Source of the DNA: Paenibacillus sp. GM2
GTDB taxonomy: Bacteria > Bacillota > Bacilli > Paenibacillales > Paenibacillaceae
Assembly: GCF_900069005.2 (NCBI RefSeq)
Contig: NZ_LN831278.1
Coordinates: 526,235 to 590,234, forward strand
Length of the DNA stretch: 64,000 nucleotides
Direction of reading: 5' to 3'
Shown here in pieces: positions 53,935 through 63,163 of this stretch; within the stretch, counting starts at the first letter, position 1; each line of letters begins with the position of its first letter. The notes below the pieces were generated by a model. That model saw only the letters and a program-made list of their open reading frames with translations, was not told the DNA's origin and searched no databases. The translations under genes were made by a program, and so were the position numbers.

Positions 53935-54831
53935 TTATTTTGCTTGTTCAAGCGCTTTGTTAGCCAAGTCGTAGTACGATTGTACAGAGATCGATACACC
54001 GGAGATTGCATCGGTCTTGCCTTCTTCGTTGAATGCCAGAGCAGAAGAGTCTTGATTTTCAACGAGGTATTGCTCAGCTTTTGCTGCTTCTTCATGCCAG
54101 TCAGCTTGACCGCCAGCAGATTTGATGTCGTATTTGCCATCCATGGAAGCTTGTTTCTTGTCTTCGCCAGCTTCGTTTACACCGCTGAAGTTAGCTTTTA
54201 CAATTTTACCCGCAGCTACAACGATATCCACTGTATCTTTCCAGCCAGTCTTTCCAAAAGCGTCGCCTTCAGCATGGTAAGTTCCGTCTTTGTAAGGACC
54301 TACTTCAACCGGACCCGCATCAAGAGCAGCTTTTGCCAGGTTAACGAAATCTCCCACATGGATAGATACGCCGGATACAGCATCCGTTTTGCCTTCATCA
54401 GTCAAAGTGATCGCTGCCGGGTCTTGTTTTTCAATCAGGAATTTATCGAGTGCTTCAGCTTGTTCGTGCCATTCGGAAGAAGCACCGCCAGCCTTCATGC
54501 CATATTTGCCGTCTTTAGAATAAGTGATCTTGTCTACAGGAGCCTTCTCGCTGATTCCATTCCATTTCACATCGGTAATTTTACCGCCGGATACAGTCAG
54601 GGTCATGATGGATTGCCAACCAGAGCTTTCGTCAACCTCACCTTTGGCGAAGTATACACCATCTTTATAAGTGCCTGCTTCTGCATTAGTACCTGCATTG
54701 TTACTGCTGTTGTTCGTAGTTGTGTTACCTGCTGCTGCATTGCCGCCATCGTTCTTGTTGCTAGAGCCGCAGCCTGCAAGGAGACCGAGCAACAATACGC
54801 TGCTAAGCAAGATAATAGAAGCTTTTTTCAT
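53935..54831 (-). CDS. pplA: PplA-like lipoprotein with two FMN-binding domains
   Basis: 298 residues from ATG 54831 behind GGAGG. The lipobox LLAG-C21 anchors it outside the membrane. A Ser/Asn/Thr-rich linker (about 22-52) leads to two repeats of the FMN-binding domain (about 54-170 and 177-298). Each ends with the flavinylation motif: D150-AVSGV-S156 and D274-AISGV-S280, so Ser156 and Ser280 are the likely FMN acceptors, attached by FmnB. It would carry electrons from the membrane quinone to outside acceptors. First gene of the pplA-ndh2 operon. Confidence 0.9.
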   Translation of the reverse strand: MKKASIILLSSVLLLGLLAGCGSSNKNDGGNAAAGNTTTNNSSNNAGTNAEAGTYKDGVYFAKGEVDESSGWQSIMTLTVSGGKITDVKWNGISEKAPVDKITYSKDGKYGMKAGGASSEWHEQAEALDKFLIEKQDPAAITLTDEGKTDAVSGVSIHVGDFVNLAKAALDAGPVEVGPYKDGTYHAEGDAFGKTGWKDTVDIVVAAGKIVKANFSGVNEAGEDKKQASMDGKYDIKSAGGQADWHEEAAKAEQYLVENQDSSALAFNEEGKTDAISGVSISVQSYYDLANKALEQAK

Positions 54832-54864
54832 GATAATGACCTCCAGTTTGTATTTAAGATTTAT

Positions 54865-54889
54865 ATTAAAATGTTTTGGACATTTTAAT
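54865..54889. promoter_or_regulatory. Perfect inverted repeat in the pplA 5' region
   Basis: ATTAAAATGT and ACATTTTAAT, separated by 5 bases, lie between the predicted pplA transcription start and the ribosome binding site. It could be a repressor operator or an mRNA-stabilising hairpin. Confidence 0.45.
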
Positions 54890-54955
54890 AATGAAGCATT
54901 GGGATGTAGTATCCCAGGCTTAGTGAATGTAATCACAAAAGCTTTGTTCGATGGA

Positions 54956-54998
54956 ATTTTAGCATATAAACATACGTTGCAATGTGAAAAATGTCACT
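54956..54998 (-). promoter_or_regulatory. pplA promoter with CRP/FNR-type site
   Basis: On the minus strand TGC precedes TAAAAT (54956-54961), an extended -10, with TTGCAA further upstream. TGTGA-AAAATG-TCACT (54983-54998) matches the CRP/FNR consensus with one mismatch. Its centre is 41.5 bases upstream of the predicted start at 54949, the classic class II activator position. ATGTCAC/GTGACAT arms (54991-55011) form another overlapping palindrome. Confidence 0.5.
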
Positions 54999-55012
54999 GA
55001 GTATGTGACATA

Positions 55013-55064
55013 AAACAACCCCCCATATGCGGACAAAATCAGACATACCGCACTATTCAGGGGT
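55013..55064 (-). terminator. Terminator after the cation/proton antiporter gene
   Basis: On the minus strand AACCCC...GCGG...CCGC...GGGGTT is followed by GTTTTATG. It lies 135 bases beyond the stop. The interval 55065-55198 is A/T-rich with nothing else recognisable. Confidence 0.55.
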
Positions 55065-55198
55065 TGGAAACGATTACTTTGATTTTAAATAATTTTTTAA
55101 TTTATTTTTTAAATATTTTTAGGACAAAGATTTTTTCTCCATTTAATAGAAGCTTTCCGAATTATAGGCTAATTCTTCATGTAAAGCGATGATCGTTT

Positions 55199-56641
55199 TT
55201 ATATAAAAATCTTTTTGATCTTCTCTCGAAGCGCCTTCGGTCCAAGTACATAAAGTGTATCACCGGCACAAATCGTTGTATTGCCGCGTGGGGTCACAAT
55301 CTGTTCACCGCGAATGACTGCCGTGACAAGCGCCTCCTCCGGCAGATCGAGTTCTTGCAATTCTTTGCCGACGACACTCATTTCCGGAAGAACATATAAA
55401 TGGTTGATCTCGGCTTTTGTCTTGCCCAGTGCGACAAGTTCAAGCAGGGAGTAATTCGGGCGCTTCGTTGCGTCGGTTAGACCAAGTCTCTCGGCCAAGG
55501 GAGAGATCGTTGCCCCTTGAATGACCGCGGAGGTAAGTACGACGAAAAAGACGACATTGAAGTATAACGCACCATGAGGCAGTCCGCTCATCAGCGGATA
55601 TGTAGCCAATACAATCGGAACAGCCCCGCGCAGTCCCGACCAGGATAGCAGTATTTTCTCTTTGAAAGGGAGTTTGGAGAAGAGCGTGCTGAGAAATACC
55701 CCGATCGGACGGGCGACGAACATGAGCAGCATAGAGAGGGCAAGGCCCGGAAGCATTATTGTCGGCAGCTGGCTTGGGAAGACGAGCAGTCCGAGCAGGG
55801 TGAACATCGTAATTTGCATGATCCAGCCAAAGCCTTCGTTAAATTGCAGAATCGACTGCTGATGGGTCAGATCGCTATTCCCCAGCACGAGGGCCATGAC
55901 ATATACAGCGAGCAGTCCGCTGCCATGAAGTAAGGCGGTAACGCCGTAGGTCAGAATCGAGAAGGCAATAGCCATCACCGGATAGAGGCCGGCAGAATTG
56001 AAGTTCATATTGTTGATGGTCTTTACAGCGATCCAGCCGAGGAGAAGACCTAATACTAGCCCCAGTCCCATATCGCGGATAAAGTTGAAGATTAGCGGCA
56101 GGATCGCGTGATCGGGCCGATCGATCCATTCAATGAGCGTAACGGTAAGAAAGACAGCCATAGGGTCGTTGCTGCCGGACTCCGCTTCCAGCGTCGAAGA
56201 GATGCGTTCTTTAATATTTTTGCCGCTAAGTACAGAGAATACCGCAGCCGCATCCGTTGATCCAACAATAGCGCCGAACAGCAGCGCCTCCGCCAGGGAA
56301 AGATCAAGAATATACATCGCGCAGATGCCGATAACAACCGTGGTGATAATGACTCCGAACGTGGCCAGTGACAACGCGGTAGGGATAACGGGTTTGATCG
56401 TTTGGAATTTCGTCTGCATCCCGCCCCCCAGCAAGATGACAATCAAGGCGAAGGTTCCGACCAGTTGAGCCAAGAATGCGTTATCGAAATAGATGAATCG
56501 ATTGAGAACCATTCCTGCAGCAATAAAGAATACGAGTGCGGGCAAGCCAAAGCGGGATGAAAATTTGGTTGCGAAGACACCGATAAGCAACAGGCTGGCC
56601 AGTAGGATTACGATGGAATTTGTCATAGTTGTGAGATCCAT
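55199..56641 (-). CDS. NhaP2-like potassium/proton antiporter with TrkA-C domain
   Basis: 480 residues. About twelve membrane helices (1-390) carry the CPA signature region: GAIVGSTDAAAVFSVL and AESGSNDPMAV, where the paired acidic residues bind the cation. A C-terminal TrkA-C domain (about 405-480, MSVVGKELQELDLPE...GDTLYVLGP) suggests nucleotide or ion gating. It probably exports K+ or Na+ in exchange for protons. The gene is alone and divergent from the HD-GYP gene. Confidence 0.85.
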   Translation of the reverse strand: MDLTTMTNSIVILLASLLLIGVFATKFSSRFGLPALVFFIAAGMVLNRFIYFDNAFLAQLVGTFALIVILLGGGMQTKFQTIKPVIPTALSLATFGVIITTVVIGICAMYILDLSLAEALLFGAIVGSTDAAAVFSVLSGKNIKERISSTLEAESGSNDPMAVFLTVTLIEWIDRPDHAILPLIFNFIRDMGLGLVLGLLLGWIAVKTINNMNFNSAGLYPVMAIAFSILTYGVTALLHGSGLLAVYVMALVLGNSDLTHQQSILQFNEGFGWIMQITMFTLLGLLVFPSQLPTIMLPGLALSMLLMFVARPIGVFLSTLFSKLPFKEKILLSWSGLRGAVPIVLATYPLMSGLPHGALYFNVVFFVVLTSAVIQGATISPLAERLGLTDATKRPNYSLLELVALGKTKAEINHLYVLPEMSVVGKELQELDLPEEALVTAVIRGEQIVTPRGNTTICAGDTLYVLGPKALREKIKKIFI

Positions 56642-56768
56642 AGCCTGCCTCCATGATTTTATTAGTCCTTACCGTATTATTATACAAACGATTTTTTTTA
56701 TTTGCATACAGTTATGAAAAGTTGGCCCTCATTTGCCGATAAATAAAGGAAGAAGATGGCAAGTAAAC

Positions 56769-58316
56769 ATGGAAGGAATGAACATTCCCTTGACGATATA
56801 TAAGACATTCGTCTCTCGTCTTCTGTTTATGTATGCAATAGGTACTGTGTTAGCCATCGCAACCGCTGGTGGGTTAATGATATTTATGCCATTCAGTCTG
56901 GAACGTCAGGAAAGTCAGATTATTATAGGCATCCTGGTGGTATCCACATGCAGCATGCTGGTCCTGGAATGGCTTGTCTTCAGGCTTCAGCTAAGACCCA
57001 TCAAAATGGCCTTTCATGAAGAAATAGAGAGCTATCAAACCTATCAGAACGTCTATTATCGTACACATCGCTTCCCGGAGCTCTCCGTCAAACGGATCAT
57101 TGGCCCTCATTTATTCGGCTTGATGCTGCCTATGGTCGGTTTAACCGTACTATTCATCCGCTTGGGGAAACTGTCGATTCCTTATTATTACATCGTGCTG
57201 GTCTTTGTTACTGGGGTATTGATTGTCGGTATGCACACGTTAATCGAATTTTACTCGACCTATTATTTTATTCGTCCGGTTCTGCTGGAACTGTCCGCAC
57301 GGTCTTATGCACAGTTCGGCAAGGAACTATCGCTCGGTGGGCGAGTATTCTTTCCGTTGAAGCGCAAGTTAAGATGGAGCTTCTTCCTGATGGGGGCATT
57401 CCCGCTGCTGCTCTATAGCCTGTCCGTTCAATTCGGGATAGAGGGCTGGGAGTTAGGCAAAGTGACCTCCTGGTCCTGGGCGATCGGGGTGCTGACCCTA
57501 GGACTGGGCTTCTCATTCATCGGTTCCCGATTGCTGACTCGCGAGATTGTCATGCCGATCCAGCATTTATATGAACGGATGTCCGATGTGCAAATCGGCT
57601 ATACGCATACGAGTGCCAGCGACCTCTTCTCCGATGAGTTCTCTCGTCTCATATGGGGATTTAATCATATGTTGCGCGGAATCAATGTACAGCATGCCCG
57701 GAACAACCAGCTGGTGGAGAGTTATTTCGCCACCTTAGCTGCTGCGCTGGATGCAAGGGACCCGTATACCGCAGGACACTCCTTGCGTGTAGCGGATTAT
57801 GCAGTGCTGATCGGCAGGCTGGCCAAACTGAGTGAAGAAGAAATCAATGAACTGCGCAAATCAGCCCTGCTGCATGATATCGGAAAGATCGGAATCCGTG
57901 ATTCTGTACTGTTAAAAGAAGGCAAGCTGACCGACGAGGAATGGGAGCAGGTCAAGGATCATCCGGTGCTTGGAGAGACGATATTGAGACAGGTTGAGCC
58001 TGCAAGCTTTATGGCTCTGATTTTGCCAGGGGTAAGATCGCACCATGAACGATACGACGGCAGGGGCTATCCCGATGCCCTTAAGGGAGAGGATATCCCT
58101 CTGTTCGGAAGGATCATCGCAGTTGCAGACGCTTTTGACGCCATGACCTCGGATCGTCCGTATCGCGCTGGATTGGATAGAGAGATGGCCTTAAATATCC
58201 TGGAGGAAGGCCGGGGGACGCAGTGGGACCCTTATTTTGTCACACTGTTCGTCGAGAAAATGCGAAAAGACGGTTTCGATGAACATTCGCCTGATATAAG
58301 AAAAACAAGTCCTTAG
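56769..58316 (+). CDS. HD-GYP domain c-di-GMP phosphodiesterase, membrane-bound
   Basis: 515 residues if started at ATG 56769; starts at 56733 (TTG) or 56778 (ATG) are also possible because no ribosome binding site is well spaced. Six hydrophobic segments fill residues 15-290, then a HAMP-like linker and the HD-GYP domain. Motifs HSLRVADYA, HDIGKIG, the HHERYDGRGYP GYP loop and DAFDAMTSDRPYR are intact, so hydrolysis of c-di-GMP is likely. The stop lies inside a terminator shared with the PAP2 gene. Confidence 0.85.
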   Translation: MEGMNIPLTIYKTFVSRLLFMYAIGTVLAIATAGGLMIFMPFSLERQESQIIIGILVVSTCSMLVLEWLVFRLQLRPIKMAFHEEIESYQTYQNVYYRTHRFPELSVKRIIGPHLFGLMLPMVGLTVLFIRLGKLSIPYYYIVLVFVTGVLIVGMHTLIEFYSTYYFIRPVLLELSARSYAQFGKELSLGGRVFFPLKRKLRWSFFLMGAFPLLLYSLSVQFGIEGWELGKVTSWSWAIGVLTLGLGFSFIGSRLLTREIVMPIQHLYERMSDVQIGYTHTSASDLFSDEFSRLIWGFNHMLRGINVQHARNNQLVESYFATLAAALDARDPYTAGHSLRVADYAVLIGRLAKLSEEEINELRKSALLHDIGKIGIRDSVLLKEGKLTDEEWEQVKDHPVLGETILRQVEPASFMALILPGVRSHHERYDGRGYPDALKGEDIPLFGRIIAVADAFDAMTSDRPYRAGLDREMALNILEEGRGTQWDPYFVTLFVEKMRKDGFDEHSPDIRKTSP

Positions 58317-58335
58317 CACATAAGGACTTGTTTTT
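58301..58335. terminator. Bidirectional terminator
   Basis: AAAAACAAGTCCTTA and TAAGGACTTGTTTTT form a perfect 15-bp stem with a 5-base loop, between convergent genes. It includes the HD-GYP stop codon. Confidence 0.9.
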
Positions 58336-58349
58336 CTTATATCTACGCT

Positions 58350-59039
58350 TCATAAATTAATGTCTCGCTCAGGGCGGGGCGGCTTGTTAAGCGAAGCCTG
58401 CAGGAGCGATTGTCGTGAACGAGAATAAGAGTTCCATACTTTCGTAACGAGGATAAATGCAATCTCTCCAAGCAGCATGGAGCCCAATGCATCGTAGATG
58501 ACATGCTGTTTGACCAAAAGCGTTGATGCGATGATTGTCATCGCCCCGATGACGAAGGCGGCTTTAACGGATTTGCGCATCGTTTTCGCAGCCAAGGCTC
58601 CCCTCATTATAACGTAGGAGTGCAGGGCATGAATGCTTGGGAAGCAGTTGTACGGGTTGTCCACGCCATAGACAAAGTCGACCAGCAGCTTCCGGTCCCA
58701 GCGGTCCGGAATTACCTCGGGACGTATAACCGTCGTCTGGTAAAAGAAATAGATCAGATAGCAGACGATCAGCCCGATATTCATAACAATCAGGGTACGG
58801 TAGTAGGCCGATCTGTCCTTAAGACAGAGATATAAGAGGCCGATGATGATATAGGGATACCAGCCTATATAGGGAATAGCCATAGCCGGTATAAGCGGCA
58901 GGCGATCATCAATGGGTGAGGAGAGGACATGAACAGGGTGTCCTCCATGATTAAGCAAGCCGTAGAATAAACCCATCACGCCAACAGAAGCCGAGAATAA
59001 TAAAGCTCGCAAATAGGATTTGGATAGAAACTGCCGCAA
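58350..59039 (-). CDS. PAP2 family membrane phosphatase
   Basis: 229 residues starting with TTG at 59039 behind AAGGTGG. Five or six membrane helices. The second and third phosphatase motifs are visible as FPSIHAL (PSxH) and KQHVIYDALG (xxxHxxxD); the first is weak, as in the inositol-phosphorylceramide-synthase-like branch. It probably acts on lipid phosphates at the membrane surface, for example undecaprenyl diphosphate. A repeat lies directly upstream. Confidence 0.8.
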   Translation of the reverse strand: MRQFLSKSYLRALLFSASVGVMGLFYGLLNHGGHPVHVLSSPIDDRLPLIPAMAIPYIGWYPYIIIGLLYLCLKDRSAYYRTLIVMNIGLIVCYLIYFFYQTTVIRPEVIPDRWDRKLLVDFVYGVDNPYNCFPSIHALHSYVIMRGALAAKTMRKSVKAAFVIGAMTIIASTLLVKQHVIYDALGSMLLGEIAFILVTKVWNSYSRSRQSLLQASLNKPPRPERDINL

Positions 59040-59057
59040 GAATACACCACCTTATAG

Positions 59058-59212
59058 AGATTGTTCAAAAGTTTTTTGGATAAGAAAACCTGATCTGAGT
59101 TGTTTTCTTGGAAAACATATAGCTTCGCCAACTCAGGCCAAGGCTTCATTCAATAGTTAAAACGCACATCATGGAAGCCTAAGTCCCGGTGCTGAAACCG
59201 ACCTTTTTGAAC
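59058..59212. repeat. MITE-like repeat R5
   Basis: Left end GATTGTTCAAAAG, then GATAAGAAAACCTGATCTGAG. Right end CCCGGTGCTGAAACCGACC and TTTTTGAAC. About 155 bp. The remaining gap to the RidA gene contains TATAAT at 59248-59253 and nothing else notable. Confidence 0.7.
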
Positions 59213-59346
59213 TTTGAATTATACTGATAAAATAAAGTCGATAGCACTATAATAACAAGTTTGCAGCCGAGAAGGAAATGTAGGGTTGCCATAGACACCA
59301 GTTAGTGGATACAATAATTGAAAATTAATGAAAAGGCGGGGTTGAA

Positions 59347-59724
59347 ATGGCAAAACAGACGATAGCAACAGCATCGGCGCCCGGGGCGATCGGCCCTTAT
59401 TCTCAAGCTGTACAAGTTGGTGACTACCTATTTACCTCAGGGCAGCTTGGATTGATTCCGGAGACAGGACAGCTGGCGGAGGGCATTGAGGCACAGACAA
59501 CCCAGTCGCTTCGGAATGTGAGCGCGATTTTGGAAGCGGCAGGCTCCGGTCTGGACCGGGTTGTGAAGACCACCGTATTCCTTAAGGACATGAATGATTT
59601 TGGCAAGGTTAATGAAATTTATGGTTCATTTTTCGCCGAACCTTATCCAGCAAGAAGCGCTGTTGAAGTAGCCCGGTTACCAAAGGACGGACTGGTTGAG
59701 ATCGAAGTCATCGCTATGAAATAA
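59347..59724 (+). CDS. ridA: RidA family enamine/imine deaminase
   Basis: 125 residues, the standard length. APGAIGPYSQAVQVG, GQLGL and the C-terminal PARSAVEVARLPKDGLVEIE motif with the substrate-binding Arg are all present. It removes reactive enamine intermediates formed by PLP enzymes. GGCGGGG lies before the ATG. Single gene with its own terminator. Confidence 0.93.
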   Translation: MAKQTIATASAPGAIGPYSQAVQVGDYLFTSGQLGLIPETGQLAEGIEAQTTQSLRNVSAILEAAGSGLDRVVKTTVFLKDMNDFGKVNEIYGSFFAEPYPARSAVEVARLPKDGLVEIEVIAMK

Positions 59725-59741
59725 CAGATTTGAAATGAGAG

Positions 59742-59794
59742 CCGGGATGTAAAGGGGGCCGAAGCTGGGCCGCCTTCTCATCCCGGATTTTTTT
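59742..59794 (+). terminator. Terminator of ridA
   Basis: CCGGGATG (59742-59749) and CATCCCGG (59779-59786) are followed by A and seven T. Confidence 0.85.
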
Positions 59795-59807
59795 ATTATT
59801 TTATATT

Positions 59808-59915
59808 TAGCACGAAGCAATACTGCCAGCCAACTTCATCCATCCAAAGCATTTTGTAAATAACGCGCATTGGAAGCCTAAGCTTCGAGGGCTGAGAGTC
59901 TGAATTTTAACACGC
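59808..59915. repeat. Partial MITE-like repeat R8
   Basis: CACGAAGCAATACTGCCAGCC, CTTCATCCATCC and GAGGGCTGAGAGTCTGAATTT resemble the inner and right parts of the family, but the ends are decayed. Confidence 0.35.
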
Positions 59916-60020
59916 ACAAAATGGATTTATAAGTTTGAATCAAGTTTATATTAGCCTGTTTTTCGTATAAGATAGTAAGGATGGGGAATGTTTGGTACTA
60001 AGAAATGGCGGGAGATCAGC

Positions 60021-63000
60021 ATGAATCAACGTCTTTTTGGAATATGGCTTGGTGAGGTTATGTTCTGTTTCTCCGGGGAGATCTCGGAGGCCAGAGTAGA
60101 TGCCTGGACAGCCGCTATACGACGGCTCACGCTGGAGCCGGGGATCCGGCCGTTTCAGCAAGCCGCCCTGCGGCTGGCGGAGGTAAGATATCCGGTAGCC
60201 TCAGCCGTGCAGGCTAGACCTGGTGCTACAGAACGCAAAGGATTGATCGGGAGGACCCTGGAAGGCCTGGCCCTCTCGGTTCAAGATACATGGGAAATGC
60301 TGTTGAATTGGGATGGGGCAGCATTGGCCGGTCAGCAGGTTCAAGCCGGCGGTGAAATGGATTATTGGAGTAAATCGGCCCTGTTCGCGCTTGATTTGAT
60401 GCTGCGCGGCAGAATAGCTCCCGGAATCAGGCTGGGAACGGCGAGCGGTCGAAGGCGTACGGGCCAGGTGTCTGCTCAGTCGGTTTGGGTACCGTCTCTT
60501 ACCGCACAGGAGGATGAAGCTCGCTTTCGTCAACTGGCCGAAGCGATGCCGCCGATTTGTCTGGCTGCGGTGCAGCTCGGGTCAGCGCAGGAGGAAGGTT
60601 CTATTCTAAATCGGCGAATGACCCTGCTGTACTCTTTTTTGACAGCGATGATTGATTATGAAGTACGTAGAAGCAATGAACAGCTCGGACGGAGCTTGCA
60701 TCCGGCGCGGGCTCGATATAGGAGAGGTTATTCTCCTATGACGGAGTTATGGTGGAATGAACTGCTGGGCAGCGGCACCCCCTCCAATCTGCAAGGCCCA
60801 GTGGCGGAAATAGGACAAATGATTAAGGAGATTACGGATACAGGGGGAGTGCCTCCGCGTGATCAGGATCAGAATCCGGGGGGCAAAGGTTCGGGTTCAT
60901 TCCGCTTGTGTCTGCGCATTGAACCTGAGGAATCCAGTGAGGAAAAGCTCGCCTTAGACGGGGGCAAGAGCCCGATGTGGAAGCTGTCATTTTGGGCCGA
61001 AGGCGTGGAGGACCCAAGGGTGCTTCTGCCCGCGGGACTAATATGGAGTTACCCCGAACGGGATATGGAGATTCTGGAACGGGAATATCGGAATGTCCAG
61101 CAAAACTTGCTGCTGCGGTTAAGCAAAGCGGCCCATATTGATGCTGTGATCAGGGAAGCGATGGGCGGTCCTCATCCCGAATCCGTAATTTTGCATCCGC
61201 AGCAGCTGTATACTTTTTTGAGCAAATCAGTATCCTTGCTGCGCAAGCAAGGGGTCACCGTGCAAATGCCTACACGCTGGACGAAGGAAGGTAGACGTCG
61301 TGTTGGTGTCCGGCTGAAAGTTGAAGGATGGTCGGAAGGCAGTGGGGGTGCTCAGCCTGAAGCGTCAAAGCTTGGCATCGATAAGTTAGTCCAATTCGAA
61401 GCGGAGGCCTCTTTGAACGAGAGTCCTTTAACCTATTCGGAATTGGCAGAGCTGGCCTCCTCGAAGTCATCGCTCGTTCTGTTCCGCGGGGAATGGATCG
61501 AGATCGACGTGAAGGAGATCAAACAGGTGCTTAAGTTTATGAAACGTCGGGAAACAGGGGAGATGACTTTTCGCGAACTGATGCATCTTTCGGCGGATGA
61601 CGGTTATGAACTTGACGGTATTCCCGTTGATGCGATAGAAGCGGAAGGGATGCTGTCCTTGCTGTTGAATGGCGATGGCGCACTTCTGTCGAAGCCAGCG
61701 GATGTGCCTGTTCCGTCCTCTTTGAACGGGACGCTTCGCCCTTATCAGGAGAGGGGCTTTCGCTGGCTTGCCTCGATGCGCCAACTAGGATTCGGGGCAC
61801 TGCTAGCCGATGATATGGGACTCGGCAAGACAATCCAGGTTATCTCCGTGCTGCTGGAGGGGCTTGATCCATCGGCAGGACCAAGCCTGATTGTCTGCCC
61901 TACGTCATTACTGGGCAACTGGCAGCGTGAATTTGCCAGATTCGCTCCGCAAATGCGTGTATATGTGCATCATGGAAGCCATCGGCTGCATGGGGAGAAG
62001 TTCCTGGCGGCGTGCCGGGGCCATGATATTGTGCTCACGACATATCAATTGACCGGCAGGGATGCTAAAGAGATGAGGGAGGTATCCTGGAGCTCGATCG
62101 TGCTGGATGAAGCCCAATATATTAAAAATTTCGGTACGAAGCAGGCTCAGAGCGTCATGAAGCTCGATTCAGGGCATAAGATCGCCATGACGGGGACTCC
62201 GGTGGAGAATCGGCTGAGTGAGCTGTGGTCGATCTTCCAGTTCCTAAACCCGGGATATCTCGGTTCAAATGCCTCGTTCCGTTCTCGCTTCACAAGCAAT
62301 GGAGAGCGGCAAAATGCCGAACTGGGCAAACTTCGGAAGCTGATAGCCCCTTTCCTGCTGCGTCGCCTCAAGAGCGACCCGGACATCCGCAAGGATCTGC
62401 CAGAGAAGATCGAGCTGAAATCGTATTGCAGTCTGACTGTGGAACAGGCCAGATTATATCAAGCGGTCACCGATGGCTTGCTGGAGCGAATCTCCGGCAG
62501 CGAGGGGATCGCCCGGAAGGGGATTGTACTCTCATCTTTGACACAGCTGAAGCAGATTTGCGATCACCCGCATCTGGCCGGGGCCCGCATCAAGGGAGCA
62601 ATGACCCGCGCGGAACGGTCCGGGAAGCTGGATCGACTGTTCGAACTGCTTGATCTTATTCTGGACAATAAAGAATCGGCCCTGATTTTCACGCAATATG
62701 TACAAATGGGAGATTTGCTGCAGGAGCAGCTACTGGCGAGATACGGAGAAAAGCCGTTTTTTCTGCACGGTAGCGTTGCCAAGCAGGATCGCGATCAGAT
62801 GGTGCATGATTTTCAGGAAGGGCAGGGCTCCTCGTTGTTTGTGCTCTCGCTGAAGGCGGGCGGAGTTGGCCTCAATCTAACGCGGGCGAATCATGTTATC
62901 CACTATGATCGCTGGTGGAATCCTGCTGTCGAGAATCAGGCGACGGATCGTGTATTCCGCATTGGCCAGCAGAAGAATGTAGAGGTTCATAAGCTGATAT

Positions 63001-63149
63001 GCCAAGGGACGCTGGAGGAGCGGATCGATGAGCTGATCGAGCGAAAGAAAGCCCTCTCGGAGCAGGTTGTAGGTTCCGGCGAGCATTGGTTGACGGAAAT
63101 GTCGAATGAGGAGCTGCAAAATCTGATCGCCCTGCAGGGCTGGTCTTAA
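60021..63149 (+). CDS. SNF2 family DEAD/DEAH-type helicase
   Basis: 1042 residues from ATG 60021 behind GGGAGA; an earlier in-frame ATG lacks a site. The N-terminal half is the bacterial SNF2-associated region. The motor follows with Walker A DMGLGKT (598-604), the DEAQ box (696-699), MTGTPVENRLSELWSIF, and the C-terminal helicase with LFVLSLKAGGVGLNLT and DRVFRIGQ. It translocates on DNA or RNA-protein complexes using ATP. The next gene, a SWIM-type zinc-finger protein, starts within 15 bases of its stop, a common bacterial pairing. Confidence 0.88.
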   Translation: MNQRLFGIWLGEVMFCFSGEISEARVDAWTAAIRRLTLEPGIRPFQQAALRLAEVRYPVASAVQARPGATERKGLIGRTLEGLALSVQDTWEMLLNWDGAALAGQQVQAGGEMDYWSKSALFALDLMLRGRIAPGIRLGTASGRRRTGQVSAQSVWVPSLTAQEDEARFRQLAEAMPPICLAAVQLGSAQEEGSILNRRMTLLYSFLTAMIDYEVRRSNEQLGRSLHPARARYRRGYSPMTELWWNELLGSGTPSNLQGPVAEIGQMIKEITDTGGVPPRDQDQNPGGKGSGSFRLCLRIEPEESSEEKLALDGGKSPMWKLSFWAEGVEDPRVLLPAGLIWSYPERDMEILEREYRNVQQNLLLRLSKAAHIDAVIREAMGGPHPESVILHPQQLYTFLSKSVSLLRKQGVTVQMPTRWTKEGRRRVGVRLKVEGWSEGSGGAQPEASKLGIDKLVQFEAEASLNESPLTYSELAELASSKSSLVLFRGEWIEIDVKEIKQVLKFMKRRETGEMTFRELMHLSADDGYELDGIPVDAIEAEGMLSLLLNGDGALLSKPADVPVPSSLNGTLRPYQERGFRWLASMRQLGFGALLADDMGLGKTIQVISVLLEGLDPSAGPSLIVCPTSLLGNWQREFARFAPQMRVYVHHGSHRLHGEKFLAACRGHDIVLTTYQLTGRDAKEMREVSWSSIVLDEAQYIKNFGTKQAQSVMKLDSGHKIAMTGTPVENRLSELWSIFQFLNPGYLGSNASFRSRFTSNGERQNAELGKLRKLIAPFLLRRLKSDPDIRKDLPEKIELKSYCSLTVEQARLYQAVTDGLLERISGSEGIARKGIVLSSLTQLKQICDHPHLAGARIKGAMTRAERSGKLDRLFELLDLILDNKESALIFTQYVQMGDLLQEQLLARYGEKPFFLHGSVAKQDRDQMVHDFQEGQGSSLFVLSLKAGGVGLNLTRANHVIHYDRWWNPAVENQATDRVFRIGQQKNVEVHKLICQGTLEERIDELIERKKALSEQVVGSGEHWLTEMSNEELQNLIALQGWS

Positions 63150-63163
63150 TGGGGGAACCCGTG

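Noticed and set aside
53944..54888. 314-codon plus-strand frame opposite pplA
   Set aside because: Antisense shadow of a recognised two-domain FMN-binding lipoprotein.
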